Below, one piece after another: positions 25,554 to 37,018 of a stretch of 64,000 bases of DNA (the stretch's first letter is position 1; each line of letters starts with the position of its first letter). The position numbers were made by a program, and so were the translations under genes. The stretch is from NCBI RefSeq assembly GCF_023516435.1, contig NZ_CP097332.1:62001-126000 (forward strand), given 5' to 3'. A model generated the notes under the pieces. It worked only from the letters and a program-made list of their open reading frames with translations, had not been told where the DNA came from and made no database searches. The DNA is from Jatrophihabitans telluris (GTDB lineage Bacteria > Actinomycetota > Actinomycetes > Mycobacteriales > Jatrophihabitantaceae).

Positions 25554-25667
25554 CCGCCGCTGACGACGCTTGACGACGGCTGGCGACGCTTGACGACGGC
25601 AAGAGCCGCGGACGGCGGCGAACCGCGGCCGGACAGCGGCCGGACAGCGACGCGCGATGATGAGGGC

Positions 25668-26213
25668 ATGACCGTCTTCATCGGGCTCTTGCGCGGAATC
25701 AACGTCGGCGGTCACGCCACGTTGCCGATGGCCGACCTCCGCCGGATCGCCGGCCAGGCGGGCCTGTCCGACGTCAAGACCTACATCCAGAGCGGAAATC
25801 TGGTCTTCACGTCCAGCCGGCGGGACGAGCAGGGTCTTGCCGATGACCTGACCGCGGCGATCAAGGCGGATGCGGGCATCGAGCCGGCGGTCGTGCTGCG
25901 GACCCTTGCTCACTGGCAGCAAGCCATCAGCTCGAATCCGTACGCCGTAGGCGCGGTCGACCCCAAGTCGTTGCACGTGTGCTTCTTCGCCGACACGCCC
26001 CCCAACGACGTGTTGGACGGCATCGAGCTGAGCGCCTACGAACCGGAAGCGGCGCAGGTCGTGGGGCGCCAGCTGTACTACTTCCTCCCGAACGGACTGG
26101 GCCGGAGCAAGCTGGCGGCCGACCTGAGCCGAAGGAAGCCCATCAAAGCGGGCACGGTCCGCAACTGGCGGACGGTACAGAAGCTGGCGGAGTTGGCGCA
26201 CGAACTGCGCTGA
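25668..26213 (+). CDS. DUF1697 family protein
   Basis: A 181-residue protein, the normal length for DUF1697. MTVFIGLLRGINVGGHATLPMADLR at ATG 25668 is the family's hallmark N-terminus, which rules out the longer in-frame extension from 25590. NGLGRSKLAADLSRR and KAGTVRNWRTVQKLAELA are conserved near the C-terminus. Function of the family is not established. GATGAT/GAGGGC precede the start; it is unclear which is read as -10 or ribosome site. Confidence 0.92.
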   Translation: MTVFIGLLRGINVGGHATLPMADLRRIAGQAGLSDVKTYIQSGNLVFTSSRRDEQGLADDLTAAIKADAGIEPAVVLRTLAHWQQAISSNPYAVGAVDPKSLHVCFFADTPPNDVLDGIELSAYEPEAAQVVGRQLYYFLPNGLGRSKLAADLSRRKPIKAGTVRNWRTVQKLAELAHELR

Positions 26214-26252
26214 GGCCCTGCACCCGTCTCACGTGCTGGCTAGGGTGGCACG

Positions 26253-26783
26253 GTGCATCTTCGTCCTCGCCCCGTAGCCCTCGCCCTGGTCACCCTCTCG
26301 ATCTTGGGCGTCAGTTCCTGTTCGAGCGCCAAGAAGGCGGCGGCCTCCAGCGACTGCGGAGGCACGTTCAAGGGGGTCGCGGTCGCGAACCTGACCGACC
26401 TGTCGAAGGATCCGGGGGTCAGCTCGTCGTGCTCCCAGACACCGACCACGCTGGAGGTGAAGGATCTGGTCACCGGGACCGGCACCGCGGCAACGCCGAC
26501 CTCGACGGTGACGGTCCAGTACTCCGGAGTGCGTTACCAGGACGGCTTCGCCTTCGATGCCTCCTGGAAGGGTGGCGCGCCGATCGCCTTCCCGCTGACC
26601 GGCGTCGTGCCCGGTTTCACCCAGGGGATCGGGGGCGCTCCGGGAGTCGCTCCGATGAAGGTCGGGGGTCGACGGATCATGATCCTGCCCGCCGATCTCG
26701 GCTACGGCGCCCAAGGAGGCGGGGCTGACATTCCCCCCAACACCCCGATCGTTTTCGTCGTCGATCTGGTCAAGGTGCAGTAG
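26253..26783 (+). CDS. FKBP-type peptidyl-prolyl isomerase, lipoprotein
   Basis: A 176-residue protein from GTG 26253, with TAGGGT ending six bases upstream (leaderless). The signal peptide ends in LGVSSC, giving a lipidated Cys at about residue 24. The FKBP domain (about 65-176) has VQYSGVRYQDGFAFDASW, FPLTGVVPGFTQGI and PADLGYGAQGGGADIPPNTPIVFVVDLV. The conserved active-site Asp and Trp-like positions are recognisable. It catalyses proline isomerisation in exported proteins at the cell surface. Confidence 0.92.
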   Translation: MHLRPRPVALALVTLSILGVSSCSSAKKAAASSDCGGTFKGVAVANLTDLSKDPGVSSSCSQTPTTLEVKDLVTGTGTAATPTSTVTVQYSGVRYQDGFAFDASWKGGAPIAFPLTGVVPGFTQGIGGAPGVAPMKVGGRRIMILPADLGYGAQGGGADIPPNTPIVFVVDLVKVQ

Positions 26784-26804
26784 GCCCCGCACGACCCGCG
26801 CTAA

Positions 26805-26865
26805 GCCCCGCCGGACGACCCGCCGGACAGCCCCGCCGGACAGCCCCGCCGGACTCCCCCGCCGG
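26805..26865. repeat. Short GC-rich tandem repeat after the FKBP gene
   Basis: Four imperfect copies of a CCGCCGGACAGCCCC-like 15-base unit fill the convergent gap between the FKBP gene and the sedolisin stop. No hairpin terminator stands out. Confidence 0.6.
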
Positions 26866-28615
26866 TCAGGCCGGCCGACGGTGGCCCGGATGCCGGTGAC
26901 GTTTGTGGCGCTTGCCAGGGGTACCCGGTGTCCCGGGAGCGCCCGGCGTCCCGGGAGCGCCCGGCGTGGATTGCAGGGCGGCCAGCAACGCGGTGCCGTC
27001 CGGAACGCCCAGGCCGGTGCACGCATCCCATCCCGGCCCCGCCTGGTAGGCACCGTTGTTGCCCTCGGTGATGTCTCGGAACCCCGGCGCCACCGAACCG
27101 GCGGCCGTCGCGCCGTAGAGGGCGGGCTGCAGCAAGCCGAACCGCTTCCCGGTGGCTTGCGCGAGCCGGGCGATCAGGGCGGCCCATAACGGGGCCACCG
27201 CGCTGGTGCCGCCGATGACCTCGTCCGAGCCGTCCACCCGAATCCGGTAGCCGGTCTGCGGATCGGCCACCGCCGCCACGTCGGGGACGCCTCGGCCGGA
27301 CTGGCCGGCTGGTCCCGCCGGGACGCCGACGGACTGCTGCCAGGCGGGCCGGTCGAAGGTGTCGCTGACGCCACCACCGGTCGCCCCGTGCCCGGCACCG
27401 TTGTTCCACACTGTCTCGGCGCTGACCTCGCCGGAGCTGCCGCTGGCGGTGAGGCGGGTGCCTCCGCAGGCCAGCGCGTGCGGACTGGCGGCCGGGAAGT
27501 CCACATGAGCCTTGCCATCGGCGGCGCGATCGGTGGAGCCGTCGTCGCCCGCCGCGACGGTCACCGTGACCCCCAGAGCGGCGGCGTCGGCCAAGGCACC
27601 GTCGAAGGCCGCTCGCGCCTGCGGCGTCCAGTCGTCCTCGTTCTGTCCCCAGCTGATGGAGATGGCCACGGGAGCCGGGCTGGCGTGCGCCGCCTCGCTC
27701 AGCGCGTCCACGAAGCCGTCGTCGGTGTTCGGGGCGAAGTAGACGAGGAGTTCGGCGCCCGGCGCCAGCGCTCCGGCTACCTCGATGTCGAGCAGCACCT
27801 CACCGTCCGCGCCTGCGGGGTCCTGCCCGGGCACGTTCACGGCACCGTCGACGCCGACGGCCGTCACGGTCGGCCCCGTGATGCCGAGCCCGGAGAAGTA
27901 CGCGTCCAGATCGGCCTGGGCGAAGCCGCCACCGAGCTCGAGGATGGCGATCCGCTGGCCCGACCCGTCGGTGCCCTGCGGGAAGCGGTAGATCGTGCCC
28001 AGTTCCAGCGGGGTGTAACTGCTCGCCTTGGCCGCCTGGGCGAAGCGGAACAGCGCCCGCGACTGGGGGCGGTTGTCCAGCCCGAGCACGGCGGTGATGA
28101 CGCCGTCGAGCTGGCTCGGAACGCTCAGGCCGCCGACCCGCTGCCGATGGGCCACGGCACCACCGCCCGGGGCGTCGCTGGTGACCTCGCGCAGATCCGT
28201 GCCGAAGATGCGGGTGAGAAGGGCGACCGAGCCGGCCACCCGAAGACGGCGCGAGGGCGCGTCGGCCGAGACGATTCGGGCGCCGAGGCCGGTCAGCGTC
28301 TCCTCCACCAACTGCACGTCAGCCGGATCGGCGCCGTACTGCGCGGCCAGCCCGTCCCGGTCGAGCTCGCCGGCCGACACCACACCCTCGGGGAGCTCGG
28401 ACCGCCGACGGAGCATGAGGGTGGCCTCGAGTTGCTGGTCCGCGGGCAGGCCCCGGGGGCGCCGCAGCGGCGGCCACGCCCGGCGCCGGCGCTCGCTGGC
28501 TGCCGGGAAGCGGGGTCAGCTCCAACCCCGACAGGGCGGCGGCGATGGCGGAGTCAGCGCTCTCGGGAACAGCCGCCAGCGACCGGTCGGCAGGATCAGG
28601 CGTGTTGGTCGTCAT
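26866..28615 (-). CDS. S53 sedolisin (kumamolisin-like) protease precursor, apparent frameshift in the propeptide
   Basis: The intact frame below 28487 gives the LRRRSELPEG propeptide strand and the whole protease domain; catalytic Glu and Asp sit in GEVLLDIEVA and Ser in GGTSAVAPLW, with the oxyanion Asp region VSISWGQNED. The propeptide start, LELTPLPGSQRAPAPG, is in the neighbouring frame from ATG 28615. The frames can be joined at the CCCCGGGGG run at 28451-28459, giving APRGLPADQQLEATL. So a one-base shift, biological or from sequencing, splits the gene; starting at ATG 28416 would lose the propeptide motif. The C-terminus is a Gly-Pro-Thr repeat tail with no clear signal peptide. Confidence 0.75.
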
Positions 28616-28669
28616 GGAACAGGTCTACCCCTGACGACCGACAATTTCAGCAGTATCTCGACCCGAAAA

Positions 28670-28717
28670 CCCGAACCCGAACCCGAACCCGAACCCGAAC
28701 CCGAACCCGAACCCGAA
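28670..28717. repeat. (CCCGAA)8 hexamer microsatellite
   Basis: Eight perfect hexamers, flanked by decayed copies on both sides, lie between the sedolisin and LysR genes. On the minus strand the unit is TTCGGG. It encodes nothing convincing. Confidence 0.95.
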
Positions 28718-28801
28718 CCGAAGACTCGAACCGGAGACCGAACCCCACCGCGAACGGACATCTCGTATCGAACCCGCCCGCACCCGGCCGGGCAGGCGGC
28801 T

Positions 28802-29728
28802 TCACGCGAGCATGCGGACCCCGGGCGGCAACGACTGCGCGGCGGCGGAGGCCCGCAGGTAGTCGAGAATGCAGTCCTGCAAGGCCTGCGCGGCCCGGGG
28901 TGGGTCCACCTCCCGGCGCTGCGCCAGCGCGATCGTGCGCGACAGGCCGGGAGCGGCGAACGGTGTCACCTCGAAGCGGTCGGCCACCACGGTCGAGGGG
29001 ACCACGGCAATCCCCAGGCCGGCCTCGACAAAGCCGAGGACCGCGTCCATCTCGCCGCCCTCGATGGCGAAGGTCGGTTCGAACCCAGCGTCGCGGCAGG
29101 CCGCCACCGTGAACTCGCGGAGGTCGTAACCGCGGCGGAACATGGCCAGCGGTTGCCCCTCGAGTTCGGTGATCCGCATCCGTCGCCGGGGTACCGGTCG
29201 CGGACCGGACCGGCAGGACACGGCGACCAGTTCCTCCTCCAGCAGCGGCACCGTCGACAGCTGGGGATCGCGCGCATGGCGGGAGGAGATGATCAGGGCC
29301 AGGTCGAGGGCTCCTTGCGACAACTCCCGTTCCAGGTCGCGGGAGCCACCCTCGTGGATCACCAGCTGGATGCCCGGGTACCGACCCCGGAACGTCGCCA
29401 GCATCGAGGGCAGCAGTCCGGTGCACAAGCTGGGCGTGGCCCCGAGGCGCACCCGACCGCGACGTAGCTCACCCAGGTCCCGGATCTCCGAGCGCACCGT
29501 CTCGGCGTCGGCGAGGATCCGGCGGGCGATGGGGAGCAGCACTTCACCGGCCACGGTGAGCGTCACGTTGCCCCGTTCGCGATGGAACAATCGCTCCCCG
29601 AGGTCATCCTCCAGGGCCCGGATCTGCTGGGACAGCGAGGGCTGGGCGACCGACAGCCGCGCGGCCGCCCGGGTGAAGTGCAGGGTGTCCGCGACCGCTA
29701 CGAAGTAGGTCAGCTGTTGCAGCTGCAT
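28802..29728 (-). CDS. LysR-family transcriptional regulator
   Basis: A 308-residue regulator with an N-terminal winged helix (LTYFVAVADTLHFTRAAARLSVAQPSLSQQI is the recognisable HTH block, ~5-45) and a periplasmic-binding-like effector domain. TAGGAT ends six bases before ATG 29728, so the mRNA is probably leaderless. It is divergent from sdhCAB, and the inverted repeat at 29750-29766 in the shared gap has the T-N11-A form of LysR boxes, so it probably regulates succinate dehydrogenase. Confidence 0.93.
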   Translation of the reverse strand: MQLQQLTYFVAVADTLHFTRAAARLSVAQPSLSQQIRALEDDLGERLFHRERGNVTLTVAGEVLLPIARRILADAETVRSEIRDLGELRRGRVRLGATPSLCTGLLPSMLATFRGRYPGIQLVIHEGGSRDLERELSQGALDLALIISSRHARDPQLSTVPLLEEELVAVSCRSGPRPVPRRRMRITELEGQPLAMFRRGYDLREFTVAACRDAGFEPTFAIEGGEMDAVLGFVEAGLGIAVVPSTVVADRFEVTPFAAPGLSRTIALAQRREVDPPRAAQALQDCILDYLRASAAAQSLPPGVRMLA

Positions 29729-29749
29729 TAGGTGATCCTAACTGCGTTC

Positions 29750-29766
29750 GATAGCCATCGCCTATC
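29750..29766. promoter_or_regulatory. LysR-type binding box
   Basis: GATAG-N7-CTATC is a perfect 17-bp inverted repeat (TAG...CTA contains T-N11-A) in the 95-bp gap between the LysR gene and sdhC, 58 bases from the sdhC start. Confidence 0.6.
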
Positions 29767-29786
29767 AAGTCCAGGCGGATCACATC

Positions 29787-29816
29787 TTGGACGCATCGAC
29801 CCCGACGGACTACCGT
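29787..29816 (+). promoter_or_regulatory. Probable sdhCAB promoter (leaderless)
   Basis: TTGGAC (29787-29792), an 18-base spacer and TACCGT (29811-29816) are followed after seven bases by the GTG of sdhC. The LysR box lies 20 bases upstream of the -35, a usual activator position. Confidence 0.5.
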
Positions 29817-29823
29817 CCACGCC

Positions 29824-30525
29824 GTGGCCTCAGTACTGGCATCGCCCCGCGGCACCCTCCGCTCCTATTGGGATTCCAGCATCGGCAAGAAGCAGGTCAT
29901 GGCCGTGACCGGCCTGCTGATGCTGGCGTTCCTACTCGTCCACATGCTCGGGAACCTGAAGATCTTCTTCGGCCCCAAGGACTTCGACGCCTACGCGGGC
30001 TGGCTGCGCACGATCGGGGAGCCGGTGCTGCACGGCGCCTGGTACCTCTGGATCCAGCGGGTCGTCCTCCTGGCCGCCGTGCTGCTGCACATCACGGCCG
30101 CCGCCCAGCTGTCCAAGCGGGACCTGCAGGCTCGACCGATCAAGTACTCGCACGGTCAGCGCGCCAAGGCCAGCTTCGCCACCCGGACCATGCGCTGGGG
30201 CGGCGTCATCCTCGCCCTGTTCATCATCTGGCACATCCTGGACCTGACCGCGGGCAAGGTGAATCCGCACTTCATCAAGGATCACCCGTACCACAACATC
30301 GTCGCCGACTTCCAGACGTGGTGGATCAACATCATCTACATCGTGGCCATGATCGCCGTGGGGCTGCACATCTTCCACGGCTTCCGCAGCGCCGCGCAGA
30401 CCCTGGGCAACCGCCGCGCCTTCGCCGGCAAGTCCTTGCTCGCACTCGGTACGACCCTCGCGATCGTCATTTCGGTCGGCTTCATCGCCGTCCCGGTCGG
30501 GGTCATGATCGGACTGGTGGACTGA
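29824..30525 (+). CDS. sdhC: Succinate dehydrogenase cytochrome b subunit
   Basis: A 233-residue membrane anchor from GTG 29824 with five hydrophobic segments, starting [20 protein letters not shown]. Several histidines in or next to helices ([32 protein letters not shown]) are candidate ligands for two b hemes, as in the single-subunit cytochrome b558 class. It binds quinone and anchors SdhA/SdhB to the inner face of the membrane. The sdhA ATG follows after one base. Confidence 0.92.
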   Translation: MASVLASPRGTLRSYWDSSIGKKQVMAVTGLLMLAFLLVHMLGNLKIFFGPKDFDAYAGWLRTIGEPVLHGAWYLWIQRVVLLAAVLLHITAAAQLSKRDLQARPIKYSHGQRAKASFATRTMRWGGVILALFIIWHILDLTAGKVNPHFIKDHPYHNIVADFQTWWINIIYIVAMIAVGLHIFHGFRSAAQTLGNRRAFAGKSLLALGTTLAIVISVGFIAVPVGVMIGLVD

Positions 30526-30526
30526 T

Positions 30527-32476
<1,950 letters not shown>

Positions 32477-32509
32477 TCCCGGGCCCGCGGCCGGAAAGAG
32501 GACAACAAC

Positions 32510-33277
32510 GTGACTAGCGCGACCGACTTGATGACGCTCACGGTTCGGGTCTGGCGGCAGCCGGGCGCCGAAGCCGAAGGCAGGATGGTCGACTACCGGG
32601 TCGAGGACGTCAGCCCGGACATGTCGTTCCTCGAGATGCTCGACATCCTCAACGAGGACCTCATCACCCGCGGCGAGGACCCGGTTGCCTTCGACCACGA
32701 TTGCCGCGAAGGCATCTGCGGATCCTGCGGCGTGGTGATCAACGGACTCGCCCACGGTCCGGAGCAGACCACCACCTGCCAGCTGCACATGCGGGCCTTC
32801 TCCGACGGGGACGTGATCGACGTGGAGCCCTGGCGCTCGCGGGCGTTCCCGGTGATCAAGGACCTGGTGGTGGATCGGTCCGCGCTCGACCGCATCATCG
32901 GTTCCGGCGGCTACATCTCGGCTCCGACCGGTTCGGCGCCCGAGGCCCACTCGACGCCGGTACCCAAGCCGGACGCCGATCGCGCCTTCGAGAACGCCAC
33001 CTGCATCGGCTGCGGAGCCTGCGTGGCCGCGTGTCCGAACGGCTCGGCGATGCTGTTCACGTCGGCCAAGGTCACCCACCTGAACCTCTTGCCCCAAGGG
33101 CAGCCGGAGCGGGAGACCCGGACCCTGAACATGGTCGCCCAGATGGACGCCGAGGGCTTCGGCGGCTGCACGAACTCCGGCGAGTGCACCGTGGCCTGCC
33201 CCAAGGAGATCCCGATGTTCTCGATCGCCAACCTGAACAAAGAATTCCTCCGGGCCAACCGCAAAAAGCGCTCCTGA
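32510..33277 (+). CDS. sdhB: Succinate dehydrogenase iron-sulfur subunit
   Basis: A 255-residue protein from GTG 32510, 33 bases after sdhA, with AGAGGACAAC upstream. The [2Fe-2S] ligands are [10 protein letters not shown] and TTCQLHM; the later [13 protein letters not shown] and [16 protein letters not shown] hold the two other clusters. It carries electrons from FAD to the quinone site. A strong hairpin 16 bases downstream (33294-33355) ends the operon. Confidence 0.95.
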   Translation: MTSATDLMTLTVRVWRQPGAEAEGRMVDYRVEDVSPDMSFLEMLDILNEDLITRGEDPVAFDHDCREGICGSCGVVINGLAHGPEQTTTCQLHMRAFSDGDVIDVEPWRSRAFPVIKDLVVDRSALDRIIGSGGYISAPTGSAPEAHSTPVPKPDADRAFENATCIGCGACVAACPNGSAMLFTSAKVTHLNLLPQGQPERETRTLNMVAQMDAEGFGGCTNSGECTVACPKEIPMFSIANLNKEFLRANRKKRS

Positions 33278-33293
33278 CCCCACCCTCCAAACC

Positions 33294-33355
33294 GGCTTTC
33301 GCGGCTCCAATACTCAGATTTTCGCAATTATTTAAGTATTGGGGCCGCGAAAGCC
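33294..33355. terminator. Long inverted repeat between sdhB and the convergent UvrA-like gene
   Basis: Arms of 21 bases (33294-33314 and 33335-33355) match except at one G-U position, around a 20-base AT-rich loop. The structure should terminate both convergent transcripts. The right arm lies inside the UvrA-like coding region, encoding its last residues (AFAAPILK), and the stop codon lies in the loop. The arm shares GCGGC at positions 8-12 with the 64-bp elements around adh. Confidence 0.85.
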
Positions 33356-35928
33356 GCAAGGGGGCCGGTGGGGGCGGCGGCGAGATGGCGGCCGGTGGGG
33401 GTATCGGATGCGGCCAGCTCGGCAGGCGTGCCCGTGGCTACGATTCGACCGCCCGCGTCCCCGCCGCCGGGTCCGAGGTCGATCACCCAGTCCGCCTGGG
33501 CGATCACGGCAAGGTCGTGTTCGACCAGGACGACCGTGCTGCCCGCGTCGACCAGCGCGTGGAGCTGCGTCATGAGCACCTCGACGTCGGCCGGGTGGAG
33601 TCCCGTGGTCGGTTCGTCCAACACGTACAGGACCTTGCCGCGGCGCGCTCGCTGCAACTCGCTGGCGAGCTTGATGCGCTGAGCCTCTCCGCCGGACAGC
33701 TCCGTCGCGGGCTGCCCGAGGCGCAGATAACCCAGGCCGACGTTGAGCAAAGTCCGCAGGCTACGAGCGGCCGAGGGGACGTCGGCGAGGAACTCGGCTG
33801 CCTGCTCGACCGTCATGGCCAGTACGTCGGCGATGGATCGGCCGCGGTACCGGACCTCCAGCGTCTCGGCGTTGTAGCGCGCTCCCCGGCAGGTCGGGCA
33901 CGGTCCGTAGGTGCCCGGCAGGAACAACAACTCGACGGTCACGAACCCTTCGCCTTGGCAGGTCTCGCAACGGCCACCGGGCACGTTGAAGGAGAATCGC
34001 CCGACGCGATAGCCCCGTTCGCGCGCCAGTTCGGTATCGGCGAAGACCGCCCGCACCGCGTCGAACATCCCGGTGTAGGTGGCCAGGTTCGAGCGCGGCG
34101 TGCGGCCGATCGGCTTCTGGTCGACCCGGACGAGGCGTTGGACCCGTTCGACACCCGAGACCGTGACGTCATCGACCGACACCACGGCGTCGTCCACGAG
34201 ACCGGTTTCGCCTGACCCGTCCGCGGAATCAGTGAACTCCTCCTCGACTTCTGAACCTGACACGGACGCGCGCCCCAACCGGTCGGCCACGACCTCGACG
34301 AGCACCTGGCTGATCAGCGTGGACTTGCCCGAGCCGGAAACGCCGGTCACCGCGGTGAGAAGTCCGAGCGGCACCGACACGCTCACGTCGCGCAGGTTGT
34401 GGCGGGTGACCCGGCCAAGGGTCAGCCAGTCGGACGGGCGGCGTGGCGTGCGATCGGACGGTCGAGGCGTGAACAGGTACGGCGCGGTGACCGAACCAGG
34501 CACGGCGGCCAACCCGGCCACCGGCCCGCTGTAGAGGATCTCGCCGCCGTGCTCCCCGGCCCCCGGCCCCAGCTCGACCAGCCAGTCCGCGTGCCGGATC
34601 AGGTCCAGGTTGTGCTCGATGACGAACAGCGAATTGCCCGCCTCCAACAGGCGATTCAGCGTCGCCCGCAACGAGTCGGCGTCGGCCGGATGCAGGCCGG
34701 CCGAGGGTTCGTCCAGAACGTAGAGCACCCCGAACAGCCCCGAGCGCAGCTGCGTGGCCAGCCGTAACCGCTGTAGCTCCCCCGCCGACAGGGTGGGTGT
34801 GGACCGGTCGCAGCTGAGGTAACCGAGGCCCAGCTCGACCAACGGCCCGATCCGGGACCTGACCTGCCGGGCAAGCAGCACACCGGCCTCGCTGTCCTCG
34901 CCTGACAAAGGATCCCTCGGTGCCGCCGGGGCGTTCTCGATCGAACCCAGTGGCTGCAGGACCGCGGCCAACTCGGTGAGCGGCAGAGCGGCGAGTTCGG
35001 TGATGCTGTATCCGGCTACGGTCACGGCCAAGGACTCCGGACGCAGGCGCGCGCCGCGGCAGACCGGGCACGGGGAGATCTCGAGAAACCGGGCTACCCG
35101 TCGACGAAGCGGAGCGCTTTGGGTCGTCGCGTAGGTGTGCAGCACGTACCGCTTCGCGCTGGCGTAGGTGCCCTGGTAGTCGCGTTGGATGCGATCGGCC
35201 GTGCGGATCGGGTGCACGGTGACGACCGGCTGCTCGTCGGTGAACAGGATCCAGTCGCGGTCGGCCTGGTCGAGTTCGGCCCATGGACGGTCGACGTCGT
35301 AGCCGAGTTCGGCCAGGATGTCACGGTAGTTCTTGCCCAGCCACGCTCCGGGCCAGGCCGCGATCGCCTTGTCCCGGATGGACAGACTCGGGTCGGGCAC
35401 CAGCGAGCGCTCGCTGACCTCGTGGACGCGTCCGACGCCGTGGCAGTTCGGGCAGGCCCCGGCGGGCGTGTTGGCCGAGAAGGCGTCGGAGTCCAACCGC
35501 TCGACGGTTCCGGGGGGATAGCGGCCCGCCCGCGAGTAGAGCATCCGCAACGCGTTGGAGATCGTCGTCACCGTACCGACCGAAGAGCGGACGGTACCCG
35601 CTCCACGACGCTGCTGGAGAGCGACCGCCGGCGGCAGTCCCGTTATCTCACCGACCTTCGGCGCACCGACCTGGTCGATGAGCCGGCGGGCATACGGGGC
35701 GACCGATTCGAGGTAGCGCCGTTGCGCCTCGGCAAAGATCGTGCCGAAGGCCAGCGAGGACTTGCCGCTGCCCGAAACTCCGGTGAACACCACCAGGCGA
35801 TCGCGGGGCACATCCACGTCGACCGAGCGCAGGTTGTGTTCGCTCGCACCACGGACGCCGACGAAACCCCCCGCCGGTACCGAGGAACCCGCGTCCGAGC
35901 CCGTGCCTGAACCGTCCGCTCCGTCCAT
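33328..35928 (-). CDS. UvrA-family ABC ATPase (UvrA paralogue)
   Basis: An 866-residue protein from ATG 35928 (MDGADGSG); the longer frame to 36066 overlaps the next gene and does not look like UvrA. Two ABC modules are present: Walker A GVSGSGKSSL (~42) and GVSGSGKSTL, signatures LSAGELQRLRLA and LSGGEAQRIKLA, and Walker B VLYVLDEPSAG and VLYVLDEPTTG. Zinc-finger cysteines CPNCHG, CPVC and CETCQGEGF...CPTCRG are kept. The UvrB-binding region seems reduced compared with the ~950-residue housekeeping UvrA, so I call it a UvrA2/DrrC-like paralogue, linked in some species to drug or DNA-damage tolerance. Confidence 0.88.
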   Translation of the reverse strand: MDGADGSGTGSDAGSSVPAGGFVGVRGASEHNLRSVDVDVPRDRLVVFTGVSGSGKSSLAFGTIFAEAQRRYLESVAPYARRLIDQVGAPKVGEITGLPPAVALQQRRGAGTVRSSVGTVTTISNALRMLYSRAGRYPPGTVERLDSDAFSANTPAGACPNCHGVGRVHEVSERSLVPDPSLSIRDKAIAAWPGAWLGKNYRDILAELGYDVDRPWAELDQADRDWILFTDEQPVVTVHPIRTADRIQRDYQGTYASAKRYVLHTYATTQSAPLRRRVARFLEISPCPVCRGARLRPESLAVTVAGYSITELAALPLTELAAVLQPLGSIENAPAAPRDPLSGEDSEAGVLLARQVRSRIGPLVELGLGYLSCDRSTPTLSAGELQRLRLATQLRSGLFGVLYVLDEPSAGLHPADADSLRATLNRLLEAGNSLFVIEHNLDLIRHADWLVELGPGAGEHGGEILYSGPVAGLAAVPGSVTAPYLFTPRPSDRTPRRPSDWLTLGRVTRHNLRDVSVSVPLGLLTAVTGVSGSGKSTLISQVLVEVVADRLGRASVSGSEVEEEFTDSADGSGETGLVDDAVVSVDDVTVSGVERVQRLVRVDQKPIGRTPRSNLATYTGMFDAVRAVFADTELARERGYRVGRFSFNVPGGRCETCQGEGFVTVELLFLPGTYGPCPTCRGARYNAETLEVRYRGRSIADVLAMTVEQAAEFLADVPSAARSLRTLLNVGLGYLRLGQPATELSGGEAQRIKLASELQRARRGKVLYVLDEPTTGLHPADVEVLMTQLHALVDAGSTVVLVEHDLAVIAQADWVIDLGPGGGDAGGRIVATGTPAELAASDTPTGRHLAAAPTGPLAAFAAPILK

Positions 35929-35944
35929 CGGGATTCCGGTCCGC

Positions 35945-36916
35945 TCAGGCGAAGCCGACGACCTGATGCGGGGTGTACGGCTCCTCCAGGCGGCCGATCT
36001 CATCCGGCGACAGTTCGATCTCGACTGCGGCCACCGCGTCGGACAACTGGGTCTGCTTGGTGGCACCGACGATCGGCGAGGTCACGACCGGCTTGACCAG
36101 CAGCCAGGCCAGCGCGACCTGCGCGGCGGGGATGCCCCGCTGGCCGGCGATCTCGTTGACGCGATCGACGATTACGCGGTCGCTGTCCTGGTACAGGGTC
36201 TTTCCGAACTCGTCGGTCTCCGAGCGGGAAGTGGCCGTTCCCCAGGGTCGAGTGAGCTTGCCGCGGGCCAGCGGGCTCCACGGGATCACACCGACACCGG
36301 TCGCCTCGCACAGCGGGAGCATCTCGCGCTCCTCCTCGCGGTACAGCAGGTTGTAGTGGTTCTGCATGCTGACGAACTTCGTCCAGCCGTTCGTCTCGGC
36401 CACGTGCTGCGCGTGCAGAAACTGCCACGCCCACATCGACGACGCGCCGATGTAGCGGGCCTTGCCGGCCTTGACGACGTCGTGCAACGCCTCCATCGTC
36501 TCCTCGATGGCAACGTTGGGGTCCCAGCGGTGAATCTGGTACAGGTCGACGTAGTCCACACCCAGCCGGCTGAGGCTGTGGTCGATCTCGCTCAGAATCG
36601 CCTTTCTGGACAAGCCCTTTCCGTTCGGGCCGCGCCGCATCTCGCCGTGGACCTTGGTGGCCAGCACGATCTCGTCGCGGTCGGCGAAGTCGGCCAGCGC
36701 CCGTCCGACGATCTCCTCGCTGGAGCCGGCCGAGTAGACGTTGGCCGTGTCGAAGAAGTTGATCCCGGCCTCCAGCGCCTGCTGGATGAACGGACGGCTC
36801 CGCTCCTCCGGCAGCGACCACTCATGGTTGCCGCGCTGGGGGTCGCCGTAACTCATGCAGCCGAGCGTGACGACCGAGACGTCCAGACCGGTGCTGCCTA
36901 GTTTCGTGTAACGCAT
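35945..36916 (-). CDS. Aldo/keto reductase
   Basis: A 323-residue AKR from ATG 36916 (MRYTKLGSTGLDVSVVTLGC), with CAGGGG upstream; the longer frame to 37102 overlaps the adk gene. The tetrad is visible: Asp in FFDTANVYS, Tyr in the same motif, Lys in VLATKVHGE and His in YQIHRWDPN. It reduces carbonyls with NADPH in the cytosol; physiological substrate unknown. The gene is 16 bases from the UvrA-like gene and probably co-transcribed; it is divergent from adenylate kinase. Confidence 0.92.
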   Translation of the reverse strand: MRYTKLGSTGLDVSVVTLGCMSYGDPQRGNHEWSLPEERSRPFIQQALEAGINFFDTANVYSAGSSEEIVGRALADFADRDEIVLATKVHGEMRRGPNGKGLSRKAILSEIDHSLSRLGVDYVDLYQIHRWDPNVAIEETMEALHDVVKAGKARYIGASSMWAWQFLHAQHVAETNGWTKFVSMQNHYNLLYREEEREMLPLCEATGVGVIPWSPLARGKLTRPWGTATSRSETDEFGKTLYQDSDRVIVDRVNEIAGQRGIPAAQVALAWLLVKPVVTSPIVGATKQTQLSDAVAAVEIELSPDEIGRLEEPYTPHQVVGFA

Positions 36917-37018
36917 GAAGACCCCTGGTGTGAGCGTGTGGCGGACCGCGATCCACCTTAGCCGCGAGGGCACCCGGTAGGGTGGGCTGGCCAGCCGGGC
37001 GACCAGAGGGGGCGGCAC

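Noticed and set aside
28670-28717. Telomere-like or terminal repeat
   Set aside because: Only eight hexamers lie between two ordinary genes; it is a microsatellite, not a replicon end.
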